Below, one piece after another: positions 57,193 through 64,000 of a stretch of 64,000 bases of DNA; position 1 is the stretch's first letter; each line of letters starts with the position of its first letter. The DNA comes from Roseomonas genomospecies 6 (lineage in GTDB: Bacteria > Pseudomonadota > Alphaproteobacteria > Azospirillales > Azospirillaceae). The notes beneath the pieces were generated by a model. The model did not search any database. It was not told the DNA's origin and saw only the letters and a program-made list of their open reading frames with translations. A program made the position numbers and the translations under genes. The DNA lies in assembly GCF_008365375.1 (NCBI RefSeq), contig NZ_QOKW01000009.1:62001-126000 (forward strand), in the 5' to 3' direction.

Positions 57193-58155
57193 TTACGCGA
57201 TCACCTGCGAAGGCATCCGCTCGGTTTCCGCGAGCCACTTCTCGGCCTGGAGTGCCGCCATGCACCCCATGCCGGCCGCAGTGACTGCTTGGCGGTACAC
57301 CTTGTCCGCCACGTCGCCGGCCGCGAAGACACCAGGGATGTTGGTCTCCACCGTGCCGGGCTTGACTGCGATGTAGCCGTCCGAGTCAAGGTCGATTTGG
57401 CCCCGAAAGAGTTCGGTCGCCGGGTTGTGACCGATGGCGACGAACGTGCTGAAGACGTTCAGATCGGAGAGTTCGCCGGTGTCGATCCGACGAAGACGCA
57501 GACCGGTCAGCCCCGTGGCCTCCGAGCCGAGGAATTCGTCCACGACTGTGTTCCACCGCACTTCGATCTTCGGGTTCTCAAAAAGGCGGTCCTGCATGAC
57601 GCGCTCGGCGCGTAGGCTATCGCGGCGGTGGATCAACGTCACCTTCGAAGCAAGGTTCGACAGGTACAGCGCCTCCTCCACGGCGGTGTTGCCGCCACCG
57701 ATCACCGCGACTTCCTTACCGCGGCTGAAGGCGCCGTCACACACCGCGCACCAACTGATGCCGCGGTTGCAGAGGTACTCCGGCTCCGTGCCGAGTTTCC
57801 GCGCCTGCGCCCCGGTGGCGATGATCACGACGTCAGACTCGTACACGTCCCCGCTGTCGCCCTTGCAGATGAAGGGACGCTTCGAGAAATCGACTTCGGT
57901 GATGATGTCGAACATCATCTTCGTCCCGACGTGCTCGGCCTGCTTCTGCATCTGCTCCATCAGCCACGGACCCTGCACCGCCTCGGCAAAGCCGGGGTAG
58001 TTCTCGACATCCGTCGTGATGGTCAACTGGCCGCCAGGCTGCAGGCCCTGGACCAGGATGGGGTTGAGGTTCGCGCGCGCGCTGTAGATCGCCGCGGTGT
58101 AGCCGGCGGGACCGGAACCGATGATCAGGACCTTGGTGCGGTGAGTCTGGGACAT
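57193..58155 (-). CDS. trxB: thioredoxin reductase, island-borne complete copy
   Basis: A 320-aa NADPH-thioredoxin reductase. The FAD motif GSGPAGYTAA, the redox pair in WCAVCDGAF, the NADPH motif GGGNTAVEEA and the second FAD motif [11 protein letters not shown] are intact. It is closely similar to the split native gene in the N-terminal part (TTDVENYPGFA, QGPWLMEQMQKQAEHVGTKM). It differs exactly where the island sits: NRGISWCAVCDG instead of [13 protein letters not shown]. It lies 63 bp downstream of the native 5' fragment stop and in the same orientation, so it can be read from the native promoter. It should replace the lost enzyme. Confidence 0.94.
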   Translation of the reverse strand: MSQTHRTKVLIIGSGPAGYTAAIYSARANLNPILVQGLQPGGQLTITTDVENYPGFAEAVQGPWLMEQMQKQAEHVGTKMMFDIITEVDFSKRPFICKGDSGDVYESDVVIIATGAQARKLGTEPEYLCNRGISWCAVCDGAFSRGKEVAVIGGGNTAVEEALYLSNLASKVTLIHRRDSLRAERVMQDRLFENPKIEVRWNTVVDEFLGSEATGLTGLRLRRIDTGELSDLNVFSTFVAIGHNPATELFRGQIDLDSDGYIAVKPGTVETNIPGVFAAGDVADKVYRQAVTAAGMGCMAALQAEKWLAETERMPSQVIA

Positions 58156-58166
58156 GTCGGGCTCGT

Positions 58167-58254
58167 CAGTATGTCGGGCAAGGGAGGGCTGGGCTCAGTA
58201 TGCGATCCAGTATGCCAACTAATGGCAAACCCTTGATTCAACATACGCAGTATG
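58167..58254 (-). promoter_or_regulatory. cluster of four CAGTATG sites at the right end
   Basis: CAGTATG at 58167-58173, 58196-58202, 58208-58214 and 58248-58254. The last forms CATACGCAGTATG (58242-58254), an inverted pair. They are in opposite orientation to the two CATACTG sites at the left end, as expected for recombinase binding arms. Confidence 0.6.
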
Positions 58255-58272
58255 CGGCGGTAGGGGCCATTC
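58248..58272 (-). repeat. right inverted end of the island
   Basis: Begins CAGTATG and ends ATTC toward the chromosome; imperfect inverted copy of the left end 24360-24385. Confidence 0.72.
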
Positions 58273-58278
58273 GCTGAC

Positions 58279-58677
58279 GCCGAGGCCGCGGTAGACCTCC
58301 TCGCTGGGGATGCCCAGCCAGCGGGCCTGCGCGCCGGTCGCGATGATGACGCTGTCGGCGGTGTAGGTGTCGCCCGAGTCGCCCTTGCAGACGAAGGGGC
58401 GCTGGCTGAAATCGACGTCGGTGATCAGGTCGAAGACCATCTTGGTCCCGACATGCTCCGCCTGCTTCTGCATCTGCTCCATCAGCCACGGCCCCTGGAT
58501 GGGGTCGGCGAAGCCGGGATAATTCTCGACGTCGGTGGTGATCATGAGCTGGCCGCCCGGCTGCATGCCCTGCACCATCAGCGGCTGCAGGTTGGCGCGT
58601 GCCGCATAGATGGCCGCGGTGTAGCCGGCGGGACCGGCGCCGATGATGAGAACCTTGGTGTGGTGGGTGCTGGGCAT
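58279..58677 (-). pseudogene. trxB: 5' part of the native trxB
   Basis: From ATG 58677 (MPSTHHTKVLIIGAGPAGYTAA) to GLG just before the 6-bp spacer. It encodes the N-terminal FAD-binding part and stops before the redox motif. The frame runs on into the island and ends at 58219. Its promoter should lie upstream of 58677 and is left intact. The missing C-terminal part is at 23772-24353. Confidence 0.93.
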
Positions 58678-58814
58678 CGCTTTGTCCGTCACGATCTCGT
58701 CTGAAGCAGACCATAGGGCCGAGCCGAACATATGGTCCATATCCGACGCGCTGTCATCGGAAAGCCTGCCATGCCGGGCCATCATGGGGAACTTCGGCGA
58801 ATGCCCGATTCTTC

Positions 58815-58880
58815 ACCACAGAGACACGGAGGCACAGAGGGAGAAGCATGCCGCCCTTTGTGCCTCCGTGTCTCTGTGGT
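58815..58880. repeat. 27-bp-arm hairpin of a dispersed repeat type
   Basis: The left arm starting ACCACAGAGACACGGAGGCA and the right arm ending GTGTCTCTGTGGT differ by one base, with a 12-nt loop. Words like CACAGAGACAC-GGAGGCACAGAG recur in unrelated bacterial genomes. It abuts the stop of the next gene. Confidence 0.72.
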
Positions 58881-59552
58881 TCATCCCAAACCGCCCAAGG
58901 AACGTCCGGGACGGGCGCCCACCCGGTTCTTGACCCAGGCGCCGACGCGGTGGCGCCACTGTTCGTGCCAGATGTAGACGCTGTTCCTGACCCAGTTCAT
59001 CTGCACCGCCCGGCGCCGGCCCTCGAAGGAATGGTGCCCGTGCCAGGAGGTGTCGCAGCGGCGGAAGCACAGCAGCGTGCCCTCGTCCGGCGGAACCTCG
59101 ACGGCGTAATCCTCCAGGTCCGGGCTGCGCAACACGCGCAGGCGCCCGCCCGACGCCTCCCAGGGCGGGTTCATGTAGATCAGGACGGTGACGATCTTGC
59201 TGGCCGAGTCGGGGTGGATTTTGCCGTCGGTCGCCCGGCACATCCCGCGGGCGGTGAACATGGTCGGGTAACGCGACAGGTCCAGCCCGAACTTCTCCGA
59301 AAAGGCGCGGCAGACCGCCTCGCCCCGCAACTCCGCGATCAGGGAATCGAAAGCCGGACCCTGCGGGAAGACTCCCAAGGGGATGGAGCCGGGCTTGTCC
59401 ACCTTGGGATAGTCGCGGTGCAGGGCCTCCAGATGGTCGCGCTTCACGAAGCCGGGGACGCAGAGGAAGTCGAACGGATCGTTCTGAAGCGGGGTGGCCC
59501 GGAAGCGGTCCAGGTCCAGCATGGACGGGGGCATGGACGGGGGCATGGACAT
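58881..59552 (-). CDS. 2-oxoglutarate/Fe(II) oxygenase-like protein
   Basis: A 223-aa protein from ATG 59552 (MSMPPSM). Iron and co-substrate residues are visible: H-x-D in KIHPDSASK, distal His in TSWHGHHSFEG and an Arg in GRRRAVQM. Such enzymes hydroxylate protein or small-molecule substrates. It lies 13 bp downstream of a second oxygenase gene of the same type, probably one operon. The substrate is unknown. Confidence 0.82.
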   Translation of the reverse strand: MSMPPSMPPSMLDLDRFRATPLQNDPFDFLCVPGFVKRDHLEALHRDYPKVDKPGSIPLGVFPQGPAFDSLIAELRGEAVCRAFSEKFGLDLSRYPTMFTARGMCRATDGKIHPDSASKIVTVLIYMNPPWEASGGRLRVLRSPDLEDYAVEVPPDEGTLLCFRRCDTSWHGHHSFEGRRRAVQMNWVRNSVYIWHEQWRHRVGAWVKNRVGARPGRSLGGLG

Positions 59553-59565
59553 GGGGCGGTCTCCC

Positions 59566-60222
59566 TCAGGCCACGGGCGTGTCGGGAAAGGCCAGCTCGT
59601 GGCGGGCGCGCCATTCCGCACCGACATAATTCACGATGATCGACTTGCGCACCCCCCGGATCGGGCGCGGCGCGAAGCCGTGCCAGGTGTCGGCCCCGGG
59701 GATGAAGACCAGCCCTCCGTTGAAGGCGTAAGGCGCGCGGGTGGTGATCTTGCGGGACGCGTCCAGCACGTCGGTGCCCCAATCGGCGCAGTCCGGCCCC
59801 TTGGAGAGATAGATCAGCATCGTGAACTTCTTGACGCCGATGTCGGTGTGCGGCTCCAGCCAGAAGCCGTCGGTGTCCTGGCAATATTCGATGCGCAGCG
59901 AACTGCCGGACAGGTCGACGCCGCAGGTTTGCCGGATCGCCTCCGTCACCGCCCGCCCCTGGAACGCCGCGGCGACCGCGTCGCAGACGGCGTGCTCCGC
60001 CCGGCTTTGAGCGCTGAAGTAACGGCGCGTCGCGTTGTTGGTGTCCCGCTTGCCCAGGCTGCCGCCGACCGGCGGCGGCTCCCAGGGCAGGGCGGCGATG
60101 CCGTCCGCGGCCTCCTCCGGAAGCGCCCGCGACAGGAGCCAGTGACGATAGGGCTCATCCTTGATCAGCGCGTTGCCCAGGCAGCGGATGAAGGCATCCT
60201 GGACCGCGTCAGGCGAAGGCAT
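59566..60222 (-). CDS. 2-oxoglutarate/Fe(II) oxygenase-like protein
   Basis: A 218-aa protein from ATG 60222 (MPSPDAVQDAF). H-x-D is in LEPHTDIGVKKFTMLIYL, the distal His in GADTWHGFAP and the Arg in RGVRKSIIVNYV. It resembles the adjacent downstream oxygenase in layout, so the pair may act on the same pathway, for instance surface glycan or peptide modification. This is inferred from context only. Confidence 0.82.
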   Translation of the reverse strand: MPSPDAVQDAFIRCLGNALIKDEPYRHWLLSRALPEEAADGIAALPWEPPPVGGSLGKRDTNNATRRYFSAQSRAEHAVCDAVAAAFQGRAVTEAIRQTCGVDLSGSSLRIEYCQDTDGFWLEPHTDIGVKKFTMLIYLSKGPDCADWGTDVLDASRKITTRAPYAFNGGLVFIPGADTWHGFAPRPIRGVRKSIIVNYVGAEWRARHELAFPDTPVA

Positions 60223-60386
60223 GCGAGAAAGTCCGATGCATCCCGGTGGTAAAGGTGAATTACCATGCGGCGGCACACGCGCTAAATGAATTAATGTTCA
60301 TGAACCGCGTGAAAGGATTCGCCTCTGAACGGTCAAGTGTAGAGCGGTGGGATGCGGCGCCGCCGCGCCGGTGTCTGTTCCTGAAC

Positions 60387-61382
60387 TCAGGTTCCATGCT
60401 TGGCGCGGTGGGCCAGAAGGCGGTGGCGCAACTCTTCCGCGACTTGCCGGGTGTCGTCCAGCGTGGGGTAGGTCCAGTGCTCCAGCGCGCCGGTGAAGGG
60501 CCGGGTGATGCCTTCCCTGTAGAGCCCCTCGTGAAACGTGCGGAACTTGGGCGAACCGCCCTCCAGTTCGATCACATAGACCGGCTTGCCGGTGGAGCAG
60601 GCTTCCGACGTCATGGACACGCTGTCGCAGGTCACCACCACCGCGTCGGCCAGTCCGAGATAGGCGAAATAGGGATTCTCGCCGGTGCCGTCCCACACCT
60701 CCGCCGGAAGGCCGTTCAAGCGGGCGCGCAGGATCGCCTCGTTGTCGGCCCCGGTGCGGCGCGACGGGGTGACCATCAGCCCGGCGCCGTTGACGCGGGC
60801 CAGTTCCGACAGCTTTTCCGCGACGTCGCCCATGATGGTCGGGGTCAGGGCGTAGACCCCGTTGGTGCCGCCGATCAGCACGGCGACCCGCGGGTGCGGC
60901 AGATGGGCGAGGCGGGGGGCGTGGCGCTCCGCGGCGTCGGCCAGCAGCCGGGGCGTCACGCGGTGCAGGGCGCCGCGGGTGGCCATGACGTTGGGGCCGC
61001 GCAGCCGGTCGTGGCGGGGCACCACGACGAGGCCGAAATGGCGCGGGTTGATCTGCGGGTCCTGGATGTAGACCGTGAAGGTCCGCCCGCGCGACAGCTT
61101 GGCGGCGGCCAGCAGCGGTGCGATGGCCTGACGCCCGGACCCGATCATCAGGTCGGGCCAGGGCGCGCGGATCGGATCGCCCTCCGGCCCGGCGGCGAAG
61201 CGGTTGCCCAGCCGCAGGAACGGGCTGAGCTGGCGCCAGGGGCTGCGCAGCCGCACGCGCTTCACGACGGGGGTGAGGCCCAGCGCTTCGGCGAGGCCGA
61301 TGCACTGGTTTTCCATGCCGGGCTTGCCGTCCGACACGACCCAGCACGAAAGGAAACCGGAAAGGGTGGAATGCATCGTCAC
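60387..61382 (-). CDS. ELM1/GtrOC1-family putative nucleoside-diphosphate-sugar epimerase-like protein
   Basis: A 331-aa protein matching the ELM1 family known from plant mitochondrial fission and widespread in alphaproteobacteria: WVVSDGKPGMENQCIGLAEALG, IQDPQI, VAVLIGGTNG, VTPSRRTG, and VTCDSVSMTSEACSTGKPVYVIE. The GT-B-like pattern suggests a sugar-binding enzyme acting on cell-surface glycans. The bacterial role is not established. Starts at 61382 or two codons later. Confidence 0.84.
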   Translation of the reverse strand: MTMHSTLSGFLSCWVVSDGKPGMENQCIGLAEALGLTPVVKRVRLRSPWRQLSPFLRLGNRFAAGPEGDPIRAPWPDLMIGSGRQAIAPLLAAAKLSRGRTFTVYIQDPQINPRHFGLVVVPRHDRLRGPNVMATRGALHRVTPRLLADAAERHAPRLAHLPHPRVAVLIGGTNGVYALTPTIMGDVAEKLSELARVNGAGLMVTPSRRTGADNEAILRARLNGLPAEVWDGTGENPYFAYLGLADAVVVTCDSVSMTSEACSTGKPVYVIELEGGSPKFRTFHEGLYREGITRPFTGALEHWTYPTLDDTRQVAEELRHRLLAHRAKHGT

Positions 61383-61540
61383 ACGGATTGTTCCTGGGTG
61401 CGACGGGTTGTCGCGTCGGGGATGGATGCATGGATGGAAAGTTTTTCCACCGGCACCGGTAAGGGTTTCTTGCTTGGCGTGGGTGGCCTCACCGTGTAAT
61501 ATCCTTTCTTCAGATCACCCCCGGAGCTACCGAGTAAACC

Positions 61541-62092
61541 ATGCGGCGGGTCAAACTCGACCGAATTGACCGGCGGATTTTGCGCGACCTGCAAAATGAT
61601 GGCCGGATGACCAACGTAGAACTCGCGAGGCGCGCCGGCATTTCTGCCCCTCCGTGTTTGCGGCGTGTCCGCGCCTTGGAAGAGGCGGGCTTCATCCGCG
61701 GCTATCACGCCGACATCAATCCCGACGCGCTCGGGTTCGGTGTCACCGTGTTCGCCCAGGTCGGCCTGTCCAGCCAAGCCGAAGTGGACCTAAAGAAATT
61801 CGAGGAACTCGTCAACTCCTGGCCCATGGTGCGCGAGTGCAACATGCTGGCCGGCGAGTATGATTTCCTGCTGAAGATCGTGGCGGAGGACTGGGACGAC
61901 TACCAGCGCTTCCTGACCACGAAGCTGACGGCGGCGCCCAACGTGGCGCACGTCAAGTCGGCCCTGTCGATCCGCACGTCGAAGCACACGCCCGGTGTGC
62001 CGATCGACGTGGACTCGCCGGACATCCCCGAATCGCTGGAGGATGACGACGAGGACGAGGACGAAGCCTCGGCCCGCCTGGCGCGCCGCTGA
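61541..62092 (+). CDS. Lrp/AsnC-family transcriptional regulator
   Basis: A 183-aa protein. The N-terminal winged helix-turn-helix is LDRIDRRILRDLQNDGRMTNVELARRAGISAPPCLRRVRALEEAGFI, given here by its boundaries LDRIDRRIL ... GFIRGYHA. An effector-binding RAM domain follows (FGVTVFAQVGL ... EYDFLLKIVAEDW). The unusual acidic C-terminal tail (ESLEDDDEDEDEASARLARR) extends beyond the usual length. It is divergent from the ELM1-like gene. Confidence 0.93.
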   Translation: MRRVKLDRIDRRILRDLQNDGRMTNVELARRAGISAPPCLRRVRALEEAGFIRGYHADINPDALGFGVTVFAQVGLSSQAEVDLKKFEELVNSWPMVRECNMLAGEYDFLLKIVAEDWDDYQRFLTTKLTAAPNVAHVKSALSIRTSKHTPGVPIDVDSPDIPESLEDDDEDEDEASARLARR

Positions 62093-62123
62093 CGCGGCTC
62101 CGCTCCGGCGCACTGTCTTCCGG

Positions 62124-62170
62124 ACAGCCGGCGACGCACCCATGAGTTGGGTCGTGTTGCCGGCTGTTTG
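62124..62170 (+). terminator. hairpin after the Lrp-type gene
   Basis: ACAGCCGGC and GCCGGCTGT arms with an inner ACCCA/TGGGT stem, then TTTGCG. Confidence 0.6.
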
Positions 62171-62312
62171 CGTTCCGGCATACGCTCCCTGCGCTGTGTC
62201 CTGGCGCGAAAGCGGATGCCGGCCCGCCTTCGCAGGCGCGATGACATCCGCGGCGACGGTGCTAAACTCGCCCGAGTCGACACCGCCGAACCTTGCCCGT
62301 GACCGGGAGACG

Positions 62313-63254
62313 ATGATGGTCTCACCCCGCCGCCGTACCCTTCCGCCGCGCGCCCACCGGACCTACGCCGGGTTCCCGGCGCTGGCGCTCGCCGCCGCGC
62401 TGTCCCTGCCGTTCCTTTCCGGCCCCGCTCCGGCCCATGCCGCCGCGCCGGGTGTGCATGCGGAGGAGATCGTCCGCTTCCCCTCGCTCGACGCCGACCT
62501 GACCAGCGGCGCGCCGACGCCCCTGACCGGGCGTTTCCTGCGCCCCAAGAGCGGCCCCAAGAGCGACGGCCCTTATCCCACAGTCGTCTTGCTGCACGGG
62601 TGCAGCGGCCTCTACGCCAAGACCGGACGGGTCTCGGCCCGGCACATCGATTGGGCGCTGACCCTGCGTGCCCAGGGCTATGCGGTGCTGATGGTGGACA
62701 GCTTCGGCCCCCGCGGCGTGGAGGAGGTCTGCACGGTCAAGGACCGCCCCGTCCGCGCGACGGAGGAGCGCAAGCGCGACGCCTGGGCGGCGCTGGCCTA
62801 TCTGCGTGCGCGGGGTGACGTGGACGGCGACCGGATCGCGCTGATGGGCTGGTCGCAGGGGGCGGGCACGGTGCTGGCCGCCTATGGGCCGGGAGGGCAG
62901 GGGAACGGCTTCCGCGCCGCAATCGCCTTCTATCCCGGCTGCCGGACGCCCCTGAACGACGCCGGCTGGCAACCGGAAGGGCCGCTTCTGATGCTGCTGG
63001 GCGGCAAGGACGAATGGACCCCGGCGGAACGCTGCCTGGAGCTGGCAAGCCGGGAGCCGGTGAAGGAGCGCACCGAGGTGGTGGTCTATCCCGACGCCCA
63101 CCACGGCTTCGATTCCCCGCATTCGCCGCTGCGAAAGCGCCACAATCTGGCGACCGCCCCGGCGGGCGAAGCGACGGTCGGCACCGACGAGTCCGCCCGC
63201 CGGGACGCCATCGAGCGGGTCAGCGCCTTCCTGGCGGAGCGACTGCGGGGATAG
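62313..63254 (+). CDS. secreted dienelactone-hydrolase-like alpha/beta hydrolase
   Basis: A 313-aa protein from ATG 62313 with a signal peptide (ALALAAALSLPFLSGPAPAHA). Hydrolase features: LLHGCSGLYAK (oxyanion), GWSQGAG (G-x-S-x-G), LLGGKDEWTP (Asp) and YPDAHHGFD (His). The Cys/Ser nucleophile context is of the DLH family. The substrate is unknown. In-frame upstream sequence to 61995 is poor and is excluded. Confidence 0.88.
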   Translation: MMVSPRRRTLPPRAHRTYAGFPALALAAALSLPFLSGPAPAHAAAPGVHAEEIVRFPSLDADLTSGAPTPLTGRFLRPKSGPKSDGPYPTVVLLHGCSGLYAKTGRVSARHIDWALTLRAQGYAVLMVDSFGPRGVEEVCTVKDRPVRATEERKRDAWAALAYLRARGDVDGDRIALMGWSQGAGTVLAAYGPGGQGNGFRAAIAFYPGCRTPLNDAGWQPEGPLLMLLGGKDEWTPAERCLELASREPVKERTEVVVYPDAHHGFDSPHSPLRKRHNLATAPAGEATVGTDESARRDAIERVSAFLAERLRG

Positions 63255-63277
63255 GGGGCGGTGGTGGCCGGTCGCGG

Positions 63278-63946
63278 TCAGGCGCCCGGTTCGACCTGCG
63301 GAAAGGGATAGCCGCTGCCAAGAAGCGCTTCGAGCAGCAAGGCGAGCGAATTCGGCGAGTGCGTATCGTAACGCAGCGAATTCAGCAGATAGGTGGACAA
63401 CCCCATTGCCCGTTCCATCGAGCGCTGGCGAAGCCGCCGGAATTCCGACCGGGTCGCCGAAACCGACTCGGCGGGCTGACCGGAGGTCGTCATGTTGAAC
63501 AACGCGTCTTCCGACCGGTAGATGATGCTTTTGGCCACATGATAGGCCGCGTACTCGTTGAGAAGCAGCACGAGGTCCCGGCGCTGCGCCCGCTTCTTCA
63601 CCGCATCCAAGGCGGCGGCATCGTGGGTGATGCCCAAGCGATTAAGGGTTTCCGAAATCATCGTGAAGTTGACGAGCCGCAAGGGCTTCAGCCGGGTGAT
63701 CCAATAAGCGAAGTGCCCGGCTTCCTTGTAAAAGTTGGGAAGCGCTACCGGTTGTGTCGGATCGTCCGAACCGGCTCCTTCGCCGCTCATGTTGTATTCG
63801 CGCAGCGTCACAGACGCCCGTGCGGCGCACTCGTGGATGATCTTGGCGTCCTGAATGATGTAGTAGACCGGGTGTTCCTTGGCCATCCGGTCCACAGCGG
63901 CGCTGATCAGCTCGGACAACTCTTTGAAATAAATGCCATTGGACAC
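63278..63946 (-). CDS. hypothetical protein, function unknown
   Basis: A 222-aa mostly helical protein with a GTG start at 63946. Segments include AKEHPVYYIIQDAKIIHECAA, HFAYWITRLKPLRLVNFTMIS and AAYHVAKSIIYRSEDALFNM. No catalytic motif or known family recognised. Converges with the hydrolase gene. Confidence 0.72.
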   Translation of the reverse strand: MSNGIYFKELSELISAAVDRMAKEHPVYYIIQDAKIIHECAARASVTLREYNMSGEGAGSDDPTQPVALPNFYKEAGHFAYWITRLKPLRLVNFTMISETLNRLGITHDAAALDAVKKRAQRRDLVLLLNEYAAYHVAKSIIYRSEDALFNMTTSGQPAESVSATRSEFRRLRQRSMERAMGLSTYLLNSLRYDTHSPNSLALLLEALLGSGYPFPQVEPGA

Positions 63947-64000
63947 AGCAGATTCGCCCTTACGCGGCGGCGGGTCCGTAAACGGGCCGGGACAAAATGT

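Noticed and set aside
56873..57265. Minus-strand frame over the 56966 repeat
   Set aside because: It is a translation of the hairpin repeat and the trxB 3' end, not a gene.

Overview
The window is high-GC alphaproteobacterial chromosome, most like Azospirillum or a close Rhodospirillales relative. The indications are the thrS-infC junction, the cytochrome b561 / cytochrome c' pair, a DUF4170 gene, an ELM1-family gene, and the codon use. I made no database search, so the genus is an inference.

Layout. (1) 1-24353 is ordinary chromosome: thrS 3' end, infC, a class A PBP, small envelope proteins, an RHH regulator, HAD and glycosyltransferase genes, tRNA-Ser(GGA), cytochromes, aatA, nhaA, an Nramp-like carrier, an EF-G-like GTPase, panE, a cache protein, dps and a DoxX protein. 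A small cargo pair (TPR-like plus HEPN) sits between aatA and nhaA, flanked by a duplicated terminator block. (2) 24360-58272 is a ~33.9 kb genomic island that splits the thioredoxin reductase gene trxB. The 3' part of trxB lies at its left edge and the 5' part at its right edge. (3) 58279-64000 is chromosome again: trxB 5' part, two 2OG-Fe(II) oxygenases, an ELM1-like gene, an Lrp/AsnC regulator, a dienelactone-hydrolase-like protein and an unknown gene.

The island. Its left end carries five overlapping genes: two tyrosine recombinases (478 and 1089 aa), a 267-aa protein, a small coiled-coil protein and a RecD2-like helicase. The first three resemble the Gamma-Mobile-Trio (GmtY, GmtZ, GmtX) or Tn554-type recombinase trio. 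The ends form an imperfect inverted repeat and carry several CATACTG/CAGTATG sites. At each junction there is a 6-bp spacer, and both spacers encode Val-Ser in the trxB frame. At its right end the island carries a complete second trxB, placed just downstream of the disrupted trxB 5' part and in the same orientation. This probably rescues thioredoxin reductase from the native promoter, and its sequence differs at the insertion site.

Cargo. After a set of small and unrecognised genes come: a minus-strand operon (HNH-like protein, DUF3010 protein, Ser/Thr kinase); a 945-aa CoiA-like protein built of three repeats with only one intact nuclease site; and a plus-strand cluster (small protein, Rad50/RecF-like ATPase split by an in-frame TAA, three unrecognised proteins, Hsp70/actin-like ATPase). 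These look like defence or conflict modules. I do not recognise the last cluster as a described system, and it is the best candidate for something new. The right third holds a lipoprotein, a frameshifted nuclease-like gene, relics and repeats.
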